Part shown: piece by piece, positions 1-6,725 of the stretch
Layout of the letters: each line of letters starts with the position of its first letter
How positions within the stretch are numbered: position 1 is the first letter of the stretch
IMG/VR virus record: IMGVR_UViG_3300036407_000003
Coordinates: 1 to 42,759 of that record
Strand: one strand, 5' to 3'
Source: a virus
DNA: 42,759 nucleotides
The notes under the pieces: model-generated
Database searches by the model: none
What the model was told of the DNA's origin: nothing
Seen by the model: the letters and a program-made list of their open reading frames with translations, nothing else
Translations under genes and position numbers: made by a program

Positions 1-99
1 GTAGCCTACTGCTTGATAAGCGGATGCGATGGCGCAATCGTTCCTAATAAGCCTCTTGGGTGCGCATGGCGCATCGTTATTTTGGCTTCGGGCAGCCCA

Positions 100-246
100 A
101 TGGTTGACGGGAGCGACAAGGCCAACCTCGACCTTTGCTTCGAGCAGCTTGACGCCATTGGCTATGCGACGATGCGCTCGCAGGCCACCAACCTATATGA
201 GGCAGTTTATGGACAGCCGATCGATCCAGCATGGATTGCCGGCTAG
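100..246 (+). CDS. small hypothetical protein (48 aa)
   Basis: An ATG at 100 opens a 48-residue acidic protein rich in Leu, Asn, Gln and Tyr, ending at the TAG at 244-246. Codon use from 100 onward is GC-rich at third positions. The same frame is open leftward to base 1, but that stretch has poor codon use, so I chose the ATG although no clear ribosome binding site precedes it. It converges on the antirepressor gene, with a 4-bp overlap at the stop codons. No family is recognised. It could instead be the 3' end of a gene that starts outside the window. Confidence 0.45.
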   Translation: MVDGSDKANLDLCFEQLDAIGYATMRSQATNLYEAVYGQPIDPAWIAG

Positions 247-1010
247 GCCATCAACTCGCTTATGTGCTTGAGACGAATCCCAAGGTACGTGTGAACCCGA
301 CCTCTGCTCTTCTCGACACCGAGCGCATCTAGGCACATCGCAAGCGCTCGCTCAGTCATTGCGGGCGCTTCGTTTTCTCTTGCCCATTCAGCATAGCGCT
401 GATGGAGCATTCGCGCCTGCACATGGCCGTTGCCATCCTCGACAGTGCAGTCGGCGAGAAACTGCTGTACGAAATCGACGCCCTGTGTTGCAGGCGTACG
501 ATCGACAGCTTGTAGACCTGCGATCGGCAGCCCGATCTCGGCCCAGATTGCGGCTGCAGCCTTTCGACCGAGGGTGAGCCGCGTTTCTTTGACCACCTGG
601 AGCTTAAGGCCGATCTGCTCCCAGTCCCAATTGTTTGCGTCGTCGGTTTGACGGTAGCTGCCGGTTTTACGGATCTGCGGCAGCAACTCGCCCGTCACCC
701 ATCTACGAAACCGGTGCGCTGTCGAGCCCGGCGTGGTCGCTTGCCGTGAACGCAGGATCAGAGTGTAAAGACCGCCTTCTGAAACAATCAGTGTATCGCG
801 GCCCTGCTCGACGCCGTTCGAGCTGGTATATGTTAAACATACAGCAGCCTTTTCGTCGTCGTCCAAGGCTTCGGTCGCTTGCGAGACGTTCGTGATCTCA
901 AGAACTGCGCAAATGTCCTTTGCGACAAACCAGGGATCATCCCGGCGGAGCACAACCCGCAGCCCATGAGGCTGGTCATCGTCAAAGATGAAATTCTGCA
1001 CAGCGCTCAT
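243..1010 (-). CDS. Bro-N domain phage antirepressor
   Basis: This 255-residue protein begins with a Bro-N fold over roughly residues 1-110. It has the pattern of a short beta strand, then WFVAKDICAVLEI, then LIVSEGGLYTLILRSR, then FRRWVTGELLPQIRKTG, which is diagnostic of phage antirepressors. The C-terminal half is helical, looks like a second DNA- or protein-binding module, and contains a Leu- and Met-rich helix near the end. Proteins of this family bind DNA or a CI-type repressor and can promote induction. Here the likely target is the S24 repressor at 31147, which is inference. Its start overlaps the stop of the upstream signal-peptide gene as ATGA, so the two are probably co-translated. 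Confidence 0.85.
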   Translation of the reverse strand: MSAVQNFIFDDDQPHGLRVVLRRDDPWFVAKDICAVLEITNVSQATEALDDDEKAAVCLTYTSSNGVEQGRDTLIVSEGGLYTLILRSRQATTPGSTAHRFRRWVTGELLPQIRKTGSYRQTDDANNWDWEQIGLKLQVVKETRLTLGRKAAAAIWAEIGLPIAGLQAVDRTPATQGVDFVQQFLADCTVEDGNGHVQARMLHQRYAEWARENEAPAMTERALAMCLDALGVEKSRGRVHTYLGIRLKHISELMA

Positions 1011-1261
1011 ACTAGCGACTTCGCTTGGATGACCATCAGGTGAGACATCAGGCCCGTTTCGTCGTCTATGTCTTTGCAGAATTCGACCCTGCTCGGCGAC
1101 AAATCGCGGATTGCCTGTTTCAGCCCTTCAAGGTGGTGCTTGTATCGAGCCTGAGCATCGTCAGCTATTGCTGGCGCTACCGCGAGCGGTATAGCGGCGA
1201 GTGGCATTGCGGCAAGGCCTGACAGAACGGCACGCCGCGTGGTATGAAGCTTTTCAGCCAT
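1007..1261 (-). CDS. small exported protein with Tat/Sec-like signal peptide
   Basis: The protein is 84 residues from the ATG at 1261, chosen because GAGG lies six bases upstream; an in-frame ATG twelve bases earlier has no ribosome binding site. The N-terminus carries a twin-arginine (TRRAVLSGLA), a hydrophobic Ala/Leu/Pro core and a likely AIA-DD cleavage site near residue 34. The mature part is about 50 residues, charged, with one Cys. Small signal-peptide proteins next to antirepressors recur in rhizobial prophages, to my knowledge, but their role is unknown to me. It leads a two-gene minus-strand unit with the antirepressor and is divergent from the RHH gene. Confidence 0.6.
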   Translation of the reverse strand: MAEKLHTTRRAVLSGLAAMPLAAIPLAVAPAIADDAQARYKHHLEGLKQAIRDLSPSRVEFCKDIDDETGLMSHLMVIQAKSLV

Positions 1262-1334
1262 ATCGATCCTCACATGATCGGTTTCGGTTAGCGCCGACGT
1301 GAAGTTTCCAGCTTCCCGTCGGCGCGATGTTTTG

Positions 1335-1386
1335 ATATCAGGCTATCAAAGTACATGTCAATATTTTTATATCAGGATAGCAAAGT
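1335..1386 (+). promoter_or_regulatory. tandem operator repeats upstream of the RHH gene
   Basis: Two copies of an 18-bp sequence (ATATCAGGCTATCAAAGT at 1335-1352 and ATATCAGGATAGCAAAGT at 1369-1386) differ at two positions and start 34 bp apart. The first copy sits in a perfect 7-bp inverted repeat, TTTGATA at 1331-1337 and TATCAAA at 1344-1350. The second copy runs into the GTG start of the RHH gene. The region also serves the divergent 1261 gene. Short repeated sites straddling the start of an RHH gene are the usual autoregulation layout, so I infer an operator for that protein. Confidence 0.6.
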
Positions 1387-1531
1387 GTCAGAAGAGAAGT
1401 CGACGCCCGTTATGGTCCGATTATCGCCAGAGCAACTGAAAGCAGTCGACGAATGGCGGCGGCGAGCAGATGACTTGCCCGGTCGACCTGAAGCCATCCG
1501 GCGCCTAGTCGAACAGGCACTCAAAAAATAA
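1385..1531 (+). CDS. ribbon-helix-helix (CopG/Arc-like) regulator, 48 aa
   Basis: A GTG at 1385 opens a 48-residue protein. A short strand (STPVMVRLSPEQL) is followed by a helix (KAVDEWRRRADDLPG) and then RPEAIRRLVEQALKK. This is the ribbon-helix-helix pattern in which the strand enters the DNA major groove, and RPEAIRRLVE is the typical second helix. The TAA at 1529-1531 overlaps the ATG of the WYL-like gene (TAATG), so translation is coupled. The direct repeats at 1335 and 1369 are the probable binding sites. RHH proteins often act as antitoxins or autorepressors; which applies here cannot be told from the sequence. Confidence 0.75.
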   Translation: MSEEKSTPVMVRLSPEQLKAVDEWRRRADDLPGRPEAIRRLVEQALKK

Positions 1532-2025
1532 TGGCCGCGTTCCGCCGACGCCTATCCGTTCTGATCAACTCGATCGCGTTTCTAATTTTCATCTTCGGTG
1601 CTTTTGACCCTCGGCTGGATCTAGGTGCCAAGATCATGCTTGGCCTGGTGCTAGGGCCGCCGGCATGGGGCCTGACCAAACTGCTCGTGCCCTCAGATAA
1701 GCCAAAGGTGCAGCAAACTGCGCAGCCCAGCCAGGCGAGCCGCTCAACACCCGAGCCTGCGTCTTACCCGATCCGCAACCCCGCGAGCCCAAGAGGCGCC
1801 TTCCGCGAATACCGGATTGAGTATTCTGATCGGCATAGTGAAATTACCGATCGAGATATCTATGTTCTGGCCTTGGATGAAGATGATCCCGACTTGATCA
1901 AGGCCTGGTGCTATGCGGTAAACGACACGCGCAGCTTCCGCTCTAGCCGGATCCTGAAGGCTATGCACCTCCCGACCGGTGCAAAGGTCGACAACGTCGC
2001 CAGACACCACGCCCGGACCTCTTGA
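1531..2025 (+). CDS. membrane-anchored protein with WYL-like C-terminal domain
   Basis: The protein has 164 residues. The first 55 contain two hydrophobic segments (about 8-25 and 33-52) behind an arginine-rich N-terminus, so the rest should be cytoplasmic. A Pro/Gln/Ser linker (about 58-85) leads to a C-terminal module with FREYRIEYSDRHSEITDRDI, then IKAWCYAVNDTRSFRSSRI. It matches the WYL-domain pattern of IxYxDxxGExTxR, then xAxCxxRxxxRxFRxxRI. WYL domains bind nucleic acids or nucleotide ligands and usually sit in soluble regulators. A membrane-tethered WYL coupled to an RHH regulator is unusual. The domain call is by eye and the TM call is good. A terminator hairpin follows directly. Confidence 0.65.
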   Translation: MAAFRRRLSVLINSIAFLIFIFGAFDPRLDLGAKIMLGLVLGPPAWGLTKLLVPSDKPKVQQTAQPSQASRSTPEPASYPIRNPASPRGAFREYRIEYSDRHSEITDRDIYVLALDEDDPDLIKAWCYAVNDTRSFRSSRILKAMHLPTGAKVDNVARHHARTS

Positions 2026-2031
2026 GGGATG

Positions 2032-2058
2032 AAGGGTGTCAGTTGAACTGACACCCTT
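2032..2058. terminator. bidirectional terminator hairpin
   Basis: A perfect 12-bp stem (AAGGGTGTCAGT / ACTGACACCCTT) with the 3-nt loop TGA lies 7 bp after the plus-strand WYL gene and 10 bp after the end of the minus-strand tail tube gene. The symmetry suits termination of both converging transcripts. Neither side has a long U-tract, so efficiency is uncertain. Confidence 0.65.
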
Positions 2059-2067
2059 AGCCAGACG

Positions 2068-2586
2068 CTACGCCCCTAGCGCCCGACGCTCTTCCTCGAA
2101 CATGTCCACGCCGTTGACGCGCAGCACACGCTCGAAAAAGTCGACATAGAACAGCTCTTTGTCGCCCAGGTGGAACTCATAATGCGTCACATCGGTGAAG
2201 CTATGGTTGCACCCCTGAAACTCGGCCGGATCGCTTTCATCGGGCTCCCAGACCGAGACGGCACCTTCGATGATGGCACGGGCGCCAACCGTTGAGCCAC
2301 CGCCTGGGCGCTTTTCACGATAGGCGCCGGCAAAGACCCAGCGATCCTGCTGCCCCAGGCCACGGAAGATATCGAGATCGAGCCCCTTGGCCTCGAACTT
2401 CGGCTCGATCACCTCGAGTCTCGGCTGGCTGAACTTGACGGCCAGGACGCCACCGCCAGGCGAATGCTCGGCGCCGGCAAAGGTGAGCCCAGGCAAGGTA
2501 AGCTTGGTGATGATAGTAGCACGCGAGGTGCCGGCTTCCTCGGCCCGGCGCACATCGACGGCAGTCAGCTGATAAAGCGGCTGCAT
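2068..2586 (-). CDS. FII: P2 FII-like major tail tube protein
   Basis: The 172 residues match the P2 FII tube family. The N-terminus reads MQPLYQLTAVDVRRAEE, the middle has VKFSQPRLEVIEPKFEAKGLD, and the C-terminal part has beta-rich segments ending in HYEFHLGDKELFYVDFFERVLRVNG, the family's typical end. FII monomers form hexameric rings that stack into the inner tube of contractile tails. An AGGA sequence stands before the ATG at 2586. It follows the sheath gene across a 72-bp gap with a hairpin, as FI-FII pairs usually do. In P2 gpE would come next; here the late operon ends and the accessory patch begins. Confidence 0.93.
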   Translation of the reverse strand: MQPLYQLTAVDVRRAEEAGTSRATIITKLTLPGLTFAGAEHSPGGGVLAVKFSQPRLEVIEPKFEAKGLDLDIFRGLGQQDRWVFAGAYREKRPGGGSTVGARAIIEGAVSVWEPDESDPAEFQGCNHSFTDVTHYEFHLGDKELFYVDFFERVLRVNGVDMFEEERRALGA

Positions 2587-2615
2587 TTCAGATCCTTATG
2601 TCTTGAGCAAATTCG

Positions 2616-2641
2616 GCTGGCCAGTAGATCCGCTGGCCAGC
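2616..2641 (-). other. intercistronic hairpin between sheath and tube genes
   Basis: GCTGGCCAG (2616-2624) and CTGGCCAGC (2633-2641) form a 9-bp stem with an 8-nt loop in the 72-bp gap between FI and FII. Each arm is nearly self-palindromic. There is no U-tract on the minus strand, so it more likely stabilises or processes the mRNA, or sets the sheath-to-tube ratio, than terminates transcription. Confidence 0.5.
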
Positions 2642-2658
2642 AATGACGCGTCGCGCGA

Positions 2659-3891
2659 TTAAGCCGCGACCGAGTTGAGGCGGGCGATGATATCGCCGAC
2701 CAGAGCGTCGAGGGCAGGGCGGTAGCGCTCCACTTCATGGTTGGCGACCTTGAAGGCTGGCACCGGCTCAATCCCAAGATTGACTGTCAGGTGGCCCAGC
2801 CGAATGTTTTCCGGGCTGTTCTTGTCGGCGCGGAACTTGAGGTCATAGCCCAAGATATCGTCGTCGATCTTATGGTCGCGCAGCATGAACTTGAGCGAAT
2901 TCAGCCAGGCCTCAACACCGTCCGCATAGATCTTCCGGCCGAGAAACTGCCGGGTAATCTCCATCAGTTTGACGGTGATGTAATCAGCGCCGCGCACCTG
3001 GTGGATTTGCTTCCACAGCTCGCCGGTCGTGGTGTTATCGGTGCCGATGAAAACAAAGCCGCCATCGGCCACTGCGCCGTCGACACCGGTTTCACCCTGC
3101 ACCACGATTGCTACTTCGCTTTCAAGCATCTGCTGCCCTTCGGTCGAGCCGTCGAGTAGCGAGAACGGGATCTTGCGCGAAACGCCCGACAGCCCCAGCA
3201 CCGGCCGGTTGGCGAACGGGTTGAAAGGCTTGCCTTCGAACAGATTATCGACCCGGATGATCAGACCGAGGATGCGTGGACCCATAGCGCGGGTGACTAG
3301 TGCAACGCCTTCGAACACGCGGGCTGCCACGCCGATCGGCAGGATCCGTTCGGAGTTGAAGGCCTCACGTTGCGTGATGGCCTTTGCCTGATCGGTCGGG
3401 TCGACGTCAACCACGGCAATGGCCAAGAGTTTCTCGCAGGCGATCGGCAGTGCCGCCCAGATCGGATTGGGCGTGTCCGCGTCAGGTTGCCAGCTGGTAC
3501 GGCCAACCCAGATCAGGCGCGGCGTAGCGCCAGTCGCTGAGGCGATTGCCGCGATCGAGGTCGGCGCGAGAGCGGCCACGATATTGGCGACAGTGAGCGC
3601 CACGGTGGCCTCTTCCTTGACGCGCAGCACCGTCACATCGGCGCCGCCGTTGAGGCCGCCGAGCTGCGCTGCGATCGCTTTGACAGCATCGGCTAACAGA
3701 CCAGTGCCGAGGGCCGCGATCTTTGCCGGGTCACTGGTTGAGATCCGCACCGGCGTATTGAGCGGATAGGTGCCGGCATTAGCATCTTCCGAAGTCTCGA
3801 TCACCAGAGCCTTGGAAAAGTCGGCCCCAAGTGCTGGCAACGCCTCGTTTTCGGGGCGCGAAAAAGTCATGCCGAAAACCGGTGCGGTCAT
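2659..3891 (-). CDS. FI: P2 FI-like contractile tail sheath protein
   Basis: At 410 residues this is a normal-sized P2 FI-type sheath. Recognisable parts are the N-terminal strand (VFGMTFSRPENEALPALGADFSKALVIET), the variable outer domain with many Ala/Val repeats, and the C-terminal FIGTDNTTTGELWKQIHQVRGADYI, then HLTVNLGIEPVPAFKVANHEVERYRPALDAL. The C-terminal part carries the interlocking arm that links subunits around the tube. AGGAG stands six bases before the ATG. A strong terminator lies just upstream (3912-3943), so sheath and tube are probably transcribed from their own promoter or by partial read-through. Confidence 0.95.
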   Translation of the reverse strand: MTAPVFGMTFSRPENEALPALGADFSKALVIETSEDANAGTYPLNTPVRISTSDPAKIAALGTGLLADAVKAIAAQLGGLNGGADVTVLRVKEEATVALTVANIVAALAPTSIAAIASATGATPRLIWVGRTSWQPDADTPNPIWAALPIACEKLLAIAVVDVDPTDQAKAITQREAFNSERILPIGVAARVFEGVALVTRAMGPRILGLIIRVDNLFEGKPFNPFANRPVLGLSGVSRKIPFSLLDGSTEGQQMLESEVAIVVQGETGVDGAVADGGFVFIGTDNTTTGELWKQIHQVRGADYITVKLMEITRQFLGRKIYADGVEAWLNSLKFMLRDHKIDDDILGYDLKFRADKNSPENIRLGHLTVNLGIEPVPAFKVANHEVERYRPALDALVGDIIARLNSVAA

Positions 3892-3911
3892 CGGGATCTC
3901 CTTAGTTGAGA

Positions 3912-3943
3912 TGAAAGAAAAAAGCCCGGCGCAAAGGCCGGGC
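3912..3943 (-). terminator. rho-independent terminator upstream of the sheath gene
   Basis: On the minus strand, GCCCGGC - CTTTGC loop - GCCGGGC (3943-3924) is followed by TTTTTTCTTTC (3923-3913). The 7-bp GC stem plus U-tract is a textbook intrinsic terminator. It closes the fibre operon after the DUF1353 gene, about 20 bp before the sheath start codon. Confidence 0.85.
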
Positions 3944-3980
3944 AGTTGGCGGCCTATCCAGAGGCCGATCTATGAATTTG

Positions 3981-4355
3981 TTACCAGTCGTCGATCGCCG
4001 CCACGACAGCGACGGCGATCAGTTTGCGTTTCCCTTGCGGAGCGCCGAGCGCCCGCATGGCCTCATAGAGTTGGCTTGCGGCAAACGGCTGACAGGCGGG
4101 GCCAAACTCGGCCAGGATCCAATCATGTAGGATGAACGCCTTGGCGAGCTGCGGATCCGCTGGGTTAACCGCCCAGCGGCACCACCATGGGATGGAGCCC
4201 AGATCCGAGACAAAGCCCTGCGGCACCGTCAGGTCGAAACCTCGGCCGGCGCCCCGCACCTCCCAAACAAGCGGCTCACCGAGCGCCCACGTCCATGCAT
4301 CGGTGTCGGCAGCACGAAAAGGATAAATCGTGCCGCCTTTGGTGAAGGCGCTCAT
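3981..4355 (-). CDS. DUF1353 family phage protein
   Basis: The start at 4355 (MSAFTKGG) is chosen because it lies two bases after the stop of the DUF4376 gene; an upstream extension in the same frame is Cys/Arg-rich and looks non-coding. The 124 residues contain the DUF1353 signature: VWEVRGAGRGFDLTVPQGFVSDLGSIPWWCRW, then AKAFILHDWILAEF with the conserved HDW, then YEAMRALGAP. DUF1353 proteins sit beside fibres or endolysins in many phages; their fold has been compared to small peptidases, but the activity is not established. It is the last gene before the terminator at 3912. Confidence 0.8.
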   Translation of the reverse strand: MSAFTKGGTIYPFRAADTDAWTWALGEPLVWEVRGAGRGFDLTVPQGFVSDLGSIPWWCRWAVNPADPQLAKAFILHDWILAEFGPACQPFAASQLYEAMRALGAPQGKRKLIAVAVVAAIDDW

Positions 4356-4357
4356 GG

Positions 4358-4972
4358 CTAGACCGGCCAGCCTTGGTCGATCTCGGCCTCGGCTGCATCC
4401 ATGGCAGCGTGTGTGACGGCAGCCTGTATGGCTTCGCTCACAACGCGAGCGCGGCTGAAACACGCTTGCACGTGCCGTCCAACCAGGACACCCAGGCCTT
4501 CGATGGTCGGCGGATCAAGGGTGATCCAAACGCCCGGCTGCGCCTCCCAGTCGATCGCCGCTAGAGTGGGATCATTGTCGAATAGGGCGAGCGCTCCGGT
4601 CAGCTTAGCTTGCCCCACTTCATCGGTACGCACCGGAACGCCCATGGCGACGATGCCTCCCGTTTCTACTTCCCAACGCTTCTGCGCCAAGCGCGGCAAC
4701 AAAGTGCTACGCCTTTCTGAGAGCGTCAGGATAGGTGCACTAACAAGGGCGTGCACAAAGCGAACCGTCCCGTTGACGCGCTTGACACCAATGCCGTTGC
4801 TGACCTTGCCATGCGGAATGGGCTCGGCCTCGGCGGGCAGGTAGAGCTTAAGGTCTACCAGCTCGGTTTCACTGAGTTGTTCGGCACTTTCAGGAGCAAG
4901 AAGCACGCCGCTAGGCAGCCGCTCGCCTTGCCAAGGATCAAAGATCCCCGGCTTCGATTCAACGTAGAGCAT
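4358..4972 (-). CDS. DUF4376 tail fibre-associated protein
   Basis: The protein has 204 residues. The C-terminal half carries the DUF4376 pattern: LAQKRWEVETGGIVAMGVPVRTDEVGQAKLTGALALF, then WITLDPPTIEGLGVLVGRHVQACFSRARVVSEAIQAA. The conserved RW.VE.GG and VRTDE..QAKL stretches are clear. The N-terminal 70 residues resemble short fibre or chaperone leader segments (IFDPWQGERLPSGVLLAPES). Such proteins are encoded next to fibre genes and are thought to be fibre components or assembly factors. It lies 11 bp after the glycine-rich fibre gene and 2 bp before DUF1353. Confidence 0.75.
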   Translation of the reverse strand: MLYVESKPGIFDPWQGERLPSGVLLAPESAEQLSETELVDLKLYLPAEAEPIPHGKVSNGIGVKRVNGTVRFVHALVSAPILTLSERRSTLLPRLAQKRWEVETGGIVAMGVPVRTDEVGQAKLTGALALFDNDPTLAAIDWEAQPGVWITLDPPTIEGLGVLVGRHVQACFSRARVVSEAIQAAVTHAAMDAAEAEIDQGWPV

Positions 4973-4983
4973 AGTTTCTCCTG

Positions 4984-5724
4984 CTAAGCGGGCACCACGG
5001 CGGCATTCGGGAAGCTCAGACCATCACCCCAGACGATGCGCACCGCGCCGACGCCGCCAGGCTGGGTGTTGTAAGACAGACTGTCCGAGCGGCACCCCAT
5101 CCCGCCGCCGCCGTAGGGCATGCCCGGACTAATATTCCCCGTGGTGGGATTGCCTGCTGTGCTGCCATTCAACAAGGCGCCCGGTCCGCTCCTAGAATTG
5201 GTGTTGGCGAGCGGTGTGCCGTTGTAATTTCCCGCTCCGCCGCCCGACAAACCTTCACTTGTGGAACGATTAGCTCCGCCGTTGCCGGTACTGCCACCGT
5301 CAAAAGTGCCCGAGCGAGCCCCGCCACTGCCCCCAAAAGCCGAGACAGATGCAGACTGACCAGCGCTGCCTCCGCCAGCCTGGGTCAAAACACCACCAAC
5401 AGTAACAGATGAGTTTCCGCCGGCAGTGCCACTGCCGTTCGACTTAGCGCCATTGTTGCCTGCTGCACCAACCACGACCGCAATCGATTGACCCGGCGTG
5501 ACTGCCACATTGTTGCGATAGGCAAGGGCGCCACCGCCGGCGCCATTGCCTGAGTTCGAACCAGAGCCGCCACCGCCACCCCCGCCGGCGCCGACAACCA
5601 CGAATGAAATGCTATAAACGCCGTCGGGTACGATGAAATTGTACGACCCTGCGGTTGTATAGCTTTGCTCGCCTTTAGGAATGACAAGTCGGCCGAGCAG
5701 CATGCCGTTGGCTAGGACTGGCAC
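4984..5724 (-). CDS. glycine-rich tail fibre tip protein
   Basis: A GTG start at 5724, preceded by AAGGTG, encodes 246 residues. An initial strand (EQSYTTAGSYNFIVPDGVYSISFVVVGAGGG) leads into a long Gly/Ser/Asn-rich region with repeated GGSAG, GGGAGN and GNGG motifs. It ends with GGGGMGCR and PGGVGAVRIVWGDGLSFP, the usual end of these proteins (a Gly-rich sheet followed by G.VRIVWG). Polyglycine-sandwich fibre adhesins such as the T-even gp38 type bind host receptors through such loops, so receptor recognition is the likely role. It follows the 279-aa fibre gene by two bases. Confidence 0.75.
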   Translation of the reverse strand: MPVLANGMLLGRLVIPKGEQSYTTAGSYNFIVPDGVYSISFVVVGAGGGGGGGSGSNSGNGAGGGALAYRNNVAVTPGQSIAVVVGAAGNNGAKSNGSGTAGGNSSVTVGGVLTQAGGGSAGQSASVSAFGGSGGARSGTFDGGSTGNGGANRSTSEGLSGGGAGNYNGTPLANTNSRSGPGALLNGSTAGNPTTGNISPGMPYGGGGMGCRSDSLSYNTQPGGVGAVRIVWGDGLSFPNAAVVPA

Positions 5725-5726
5725 TG

Positions 5727-6566
5727 CTACACCTTTGCCATTGAGAAGTGGGTCCGGTTCGCTGCCACGATATGATAGTCGATCCGGAATTCGGCGTTAG
5801 CGGCAGTCGGTGCCGCCGGCGCAGTGCCCCCGCCGATCACCGCCCATGTGGATTGGAAGCCAAGGGTGCGCCCGCCGGTCGCATCCTGCTTGCAGTAGAC
5901 CGACCCTTTCTGACCAACTGCACCCGCAATGTTCGCGAAGTTGCCAAGCACCGCGTTGTGAGACAGCACCAGCGAGAAGTCATTTGCCGCATCTGCGTCG
6001 ATTACGATAGCCGCCGCACTGACTAGGGGCACCATAGGAGACCGTTGCGGCTTGCTCCATTGCTGCACTTGGTTCAGCTTGGCTGTGTACTGATCGAATG
6101 CTTGGACCGAAACGCCAACGGCGCCGGTAGTTAGCACGTTTTCGAAAAGCCCGCCGATGCCTTCAACAAGTTCGTCATAGTCAGCCCGCAGCTGCCCAAT
6201 CTCAGCTTTTTGCGCGGGCGTCACGAAAACTCGTGTTCCTGTTTCCGTGACCGACGCCGCCGAAACAGCGCCTTGCTGAAGCTCCAACAGGGCATCCTCG
6301 GCGAGAGCGATCTGCTGCAGCAGCGTTTGTAGCCCATCAACGACCGGTTGCAGTTGCGGCTGGATGCCAGCCTGAATGGCATTGATGGCAGCGGCTGTGC
6401 CCTCGACGATCAATGCCTGGAAGCTAGCCTCAAGCGTCTCTCGATCAAGCAAACGCTCATGAATATCGCCGAACACGGCATTAAGCGTTGCTTGATCCAG
6501 ATAGTTGTCGGAATTGACCAGGTAACCGTTAGACCGGCTCGGCAGAGGTGACGGCATCAGCCCCAT
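5727..6566 (-). CDS. tail fibre-like structural protein
   Basis: The protein has 279 residues. Residues about 15-140 are helical, with heptad-like Leu/Ile and Gln-rich stretches (LQPVVDGLQTLLQQIALAEDALLELQ), suggesting a trimeric coiled-coil shaft. The C-terminal 120 residues are beta-rich (VLGNFANIAGAVGQKGSVYCKQDATGGRTLGF), like a fibre head. I assign it to the tail fibre from architecture and from its position between the 763-aa baseplate/fibre protein and the Gly-rich tip; no specific family is recognised. Its start overlaps the end of the 61-aa gene by 38 bp. Confidence 0.6.
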   Translation of the reverse strand: MGLMPSPLPSRSNGYLVNSDNYLDQATLNAVFGDIHERLLDRETLEASFQALIVEGTAAAINAIQAGIQPQLQPVVDGLQTLLQQIALAEDALLELQQGAVSAASVTETGTRVFVTPAQKAEIGQLRADYDELVEGIGGLFENVLTTGAVGVSVQAFDQYTAKLNQVQQWSKPQRSPMVPLVSAAAIVIDADAANDFSLVLSHNAVLGNFANIAGAVGQKGSVYCKQDATGGRTLGFQSTWAVIGGGTAPAAPTAANAEFRIDYHIVAANRTHFSMAKV

Positions 6567-6714
6567 TCTCCTCGATCAACAGGTTGAGGTGCTGCCCGGT
6601 GAGGCGGGGCCTTTCCCTGGGCAGGTACTTGAATGGCCCTACCTTCACCGGCCGGGCAAGCTGCACCAGGTAGATCGTTTCCGGCTCATAGGGAGCCGAT
6701 GCCTGTTCGCTCAT
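6529..6714 (-). CDS. small phage protein (61 aa), fibre region
   Basis: The ATG at 6714 has AGGAGG eight bases upstream, a very strong ribosome binding site, and encodes 61 residues (MSEQASAPYEPETIYLVQLARPVKVGPF...). The middle (YLVQLARPVKVGPFKYLPRERPRLTG) looks like a small beta domain. It lies 11 bp after the 763-aa gene and overlaps the fibre gene by 38 bp. Small proteins of this form precede fibre genes in related prophages. I see no motif that gives a function. Confidence 0.65.
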   Translation of the reverse strand: MSEQASAPYEPETIYLVQLARPVKVGPFKYLPRERPRLTGQHLNLLIEENGADAVTSAEPV

Positions 6715-6725
6715 GGTGTTGCCTC

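Noticed and set aside
1-60. Exact circular closure with 42759 joined to 1.
   Set aside because: Reading gpE through the join meets a TAG codon and leaves no start codon or ribosome binding site, so bases are missing or the ends are not adjacent.
5180-5600. Glycine-codon repeats resembling a repeat array or CRISPR.
   Set aside because: They are coding repeats of a glycine-rich fibre tip, with no uniform repeat-spacer pattern.
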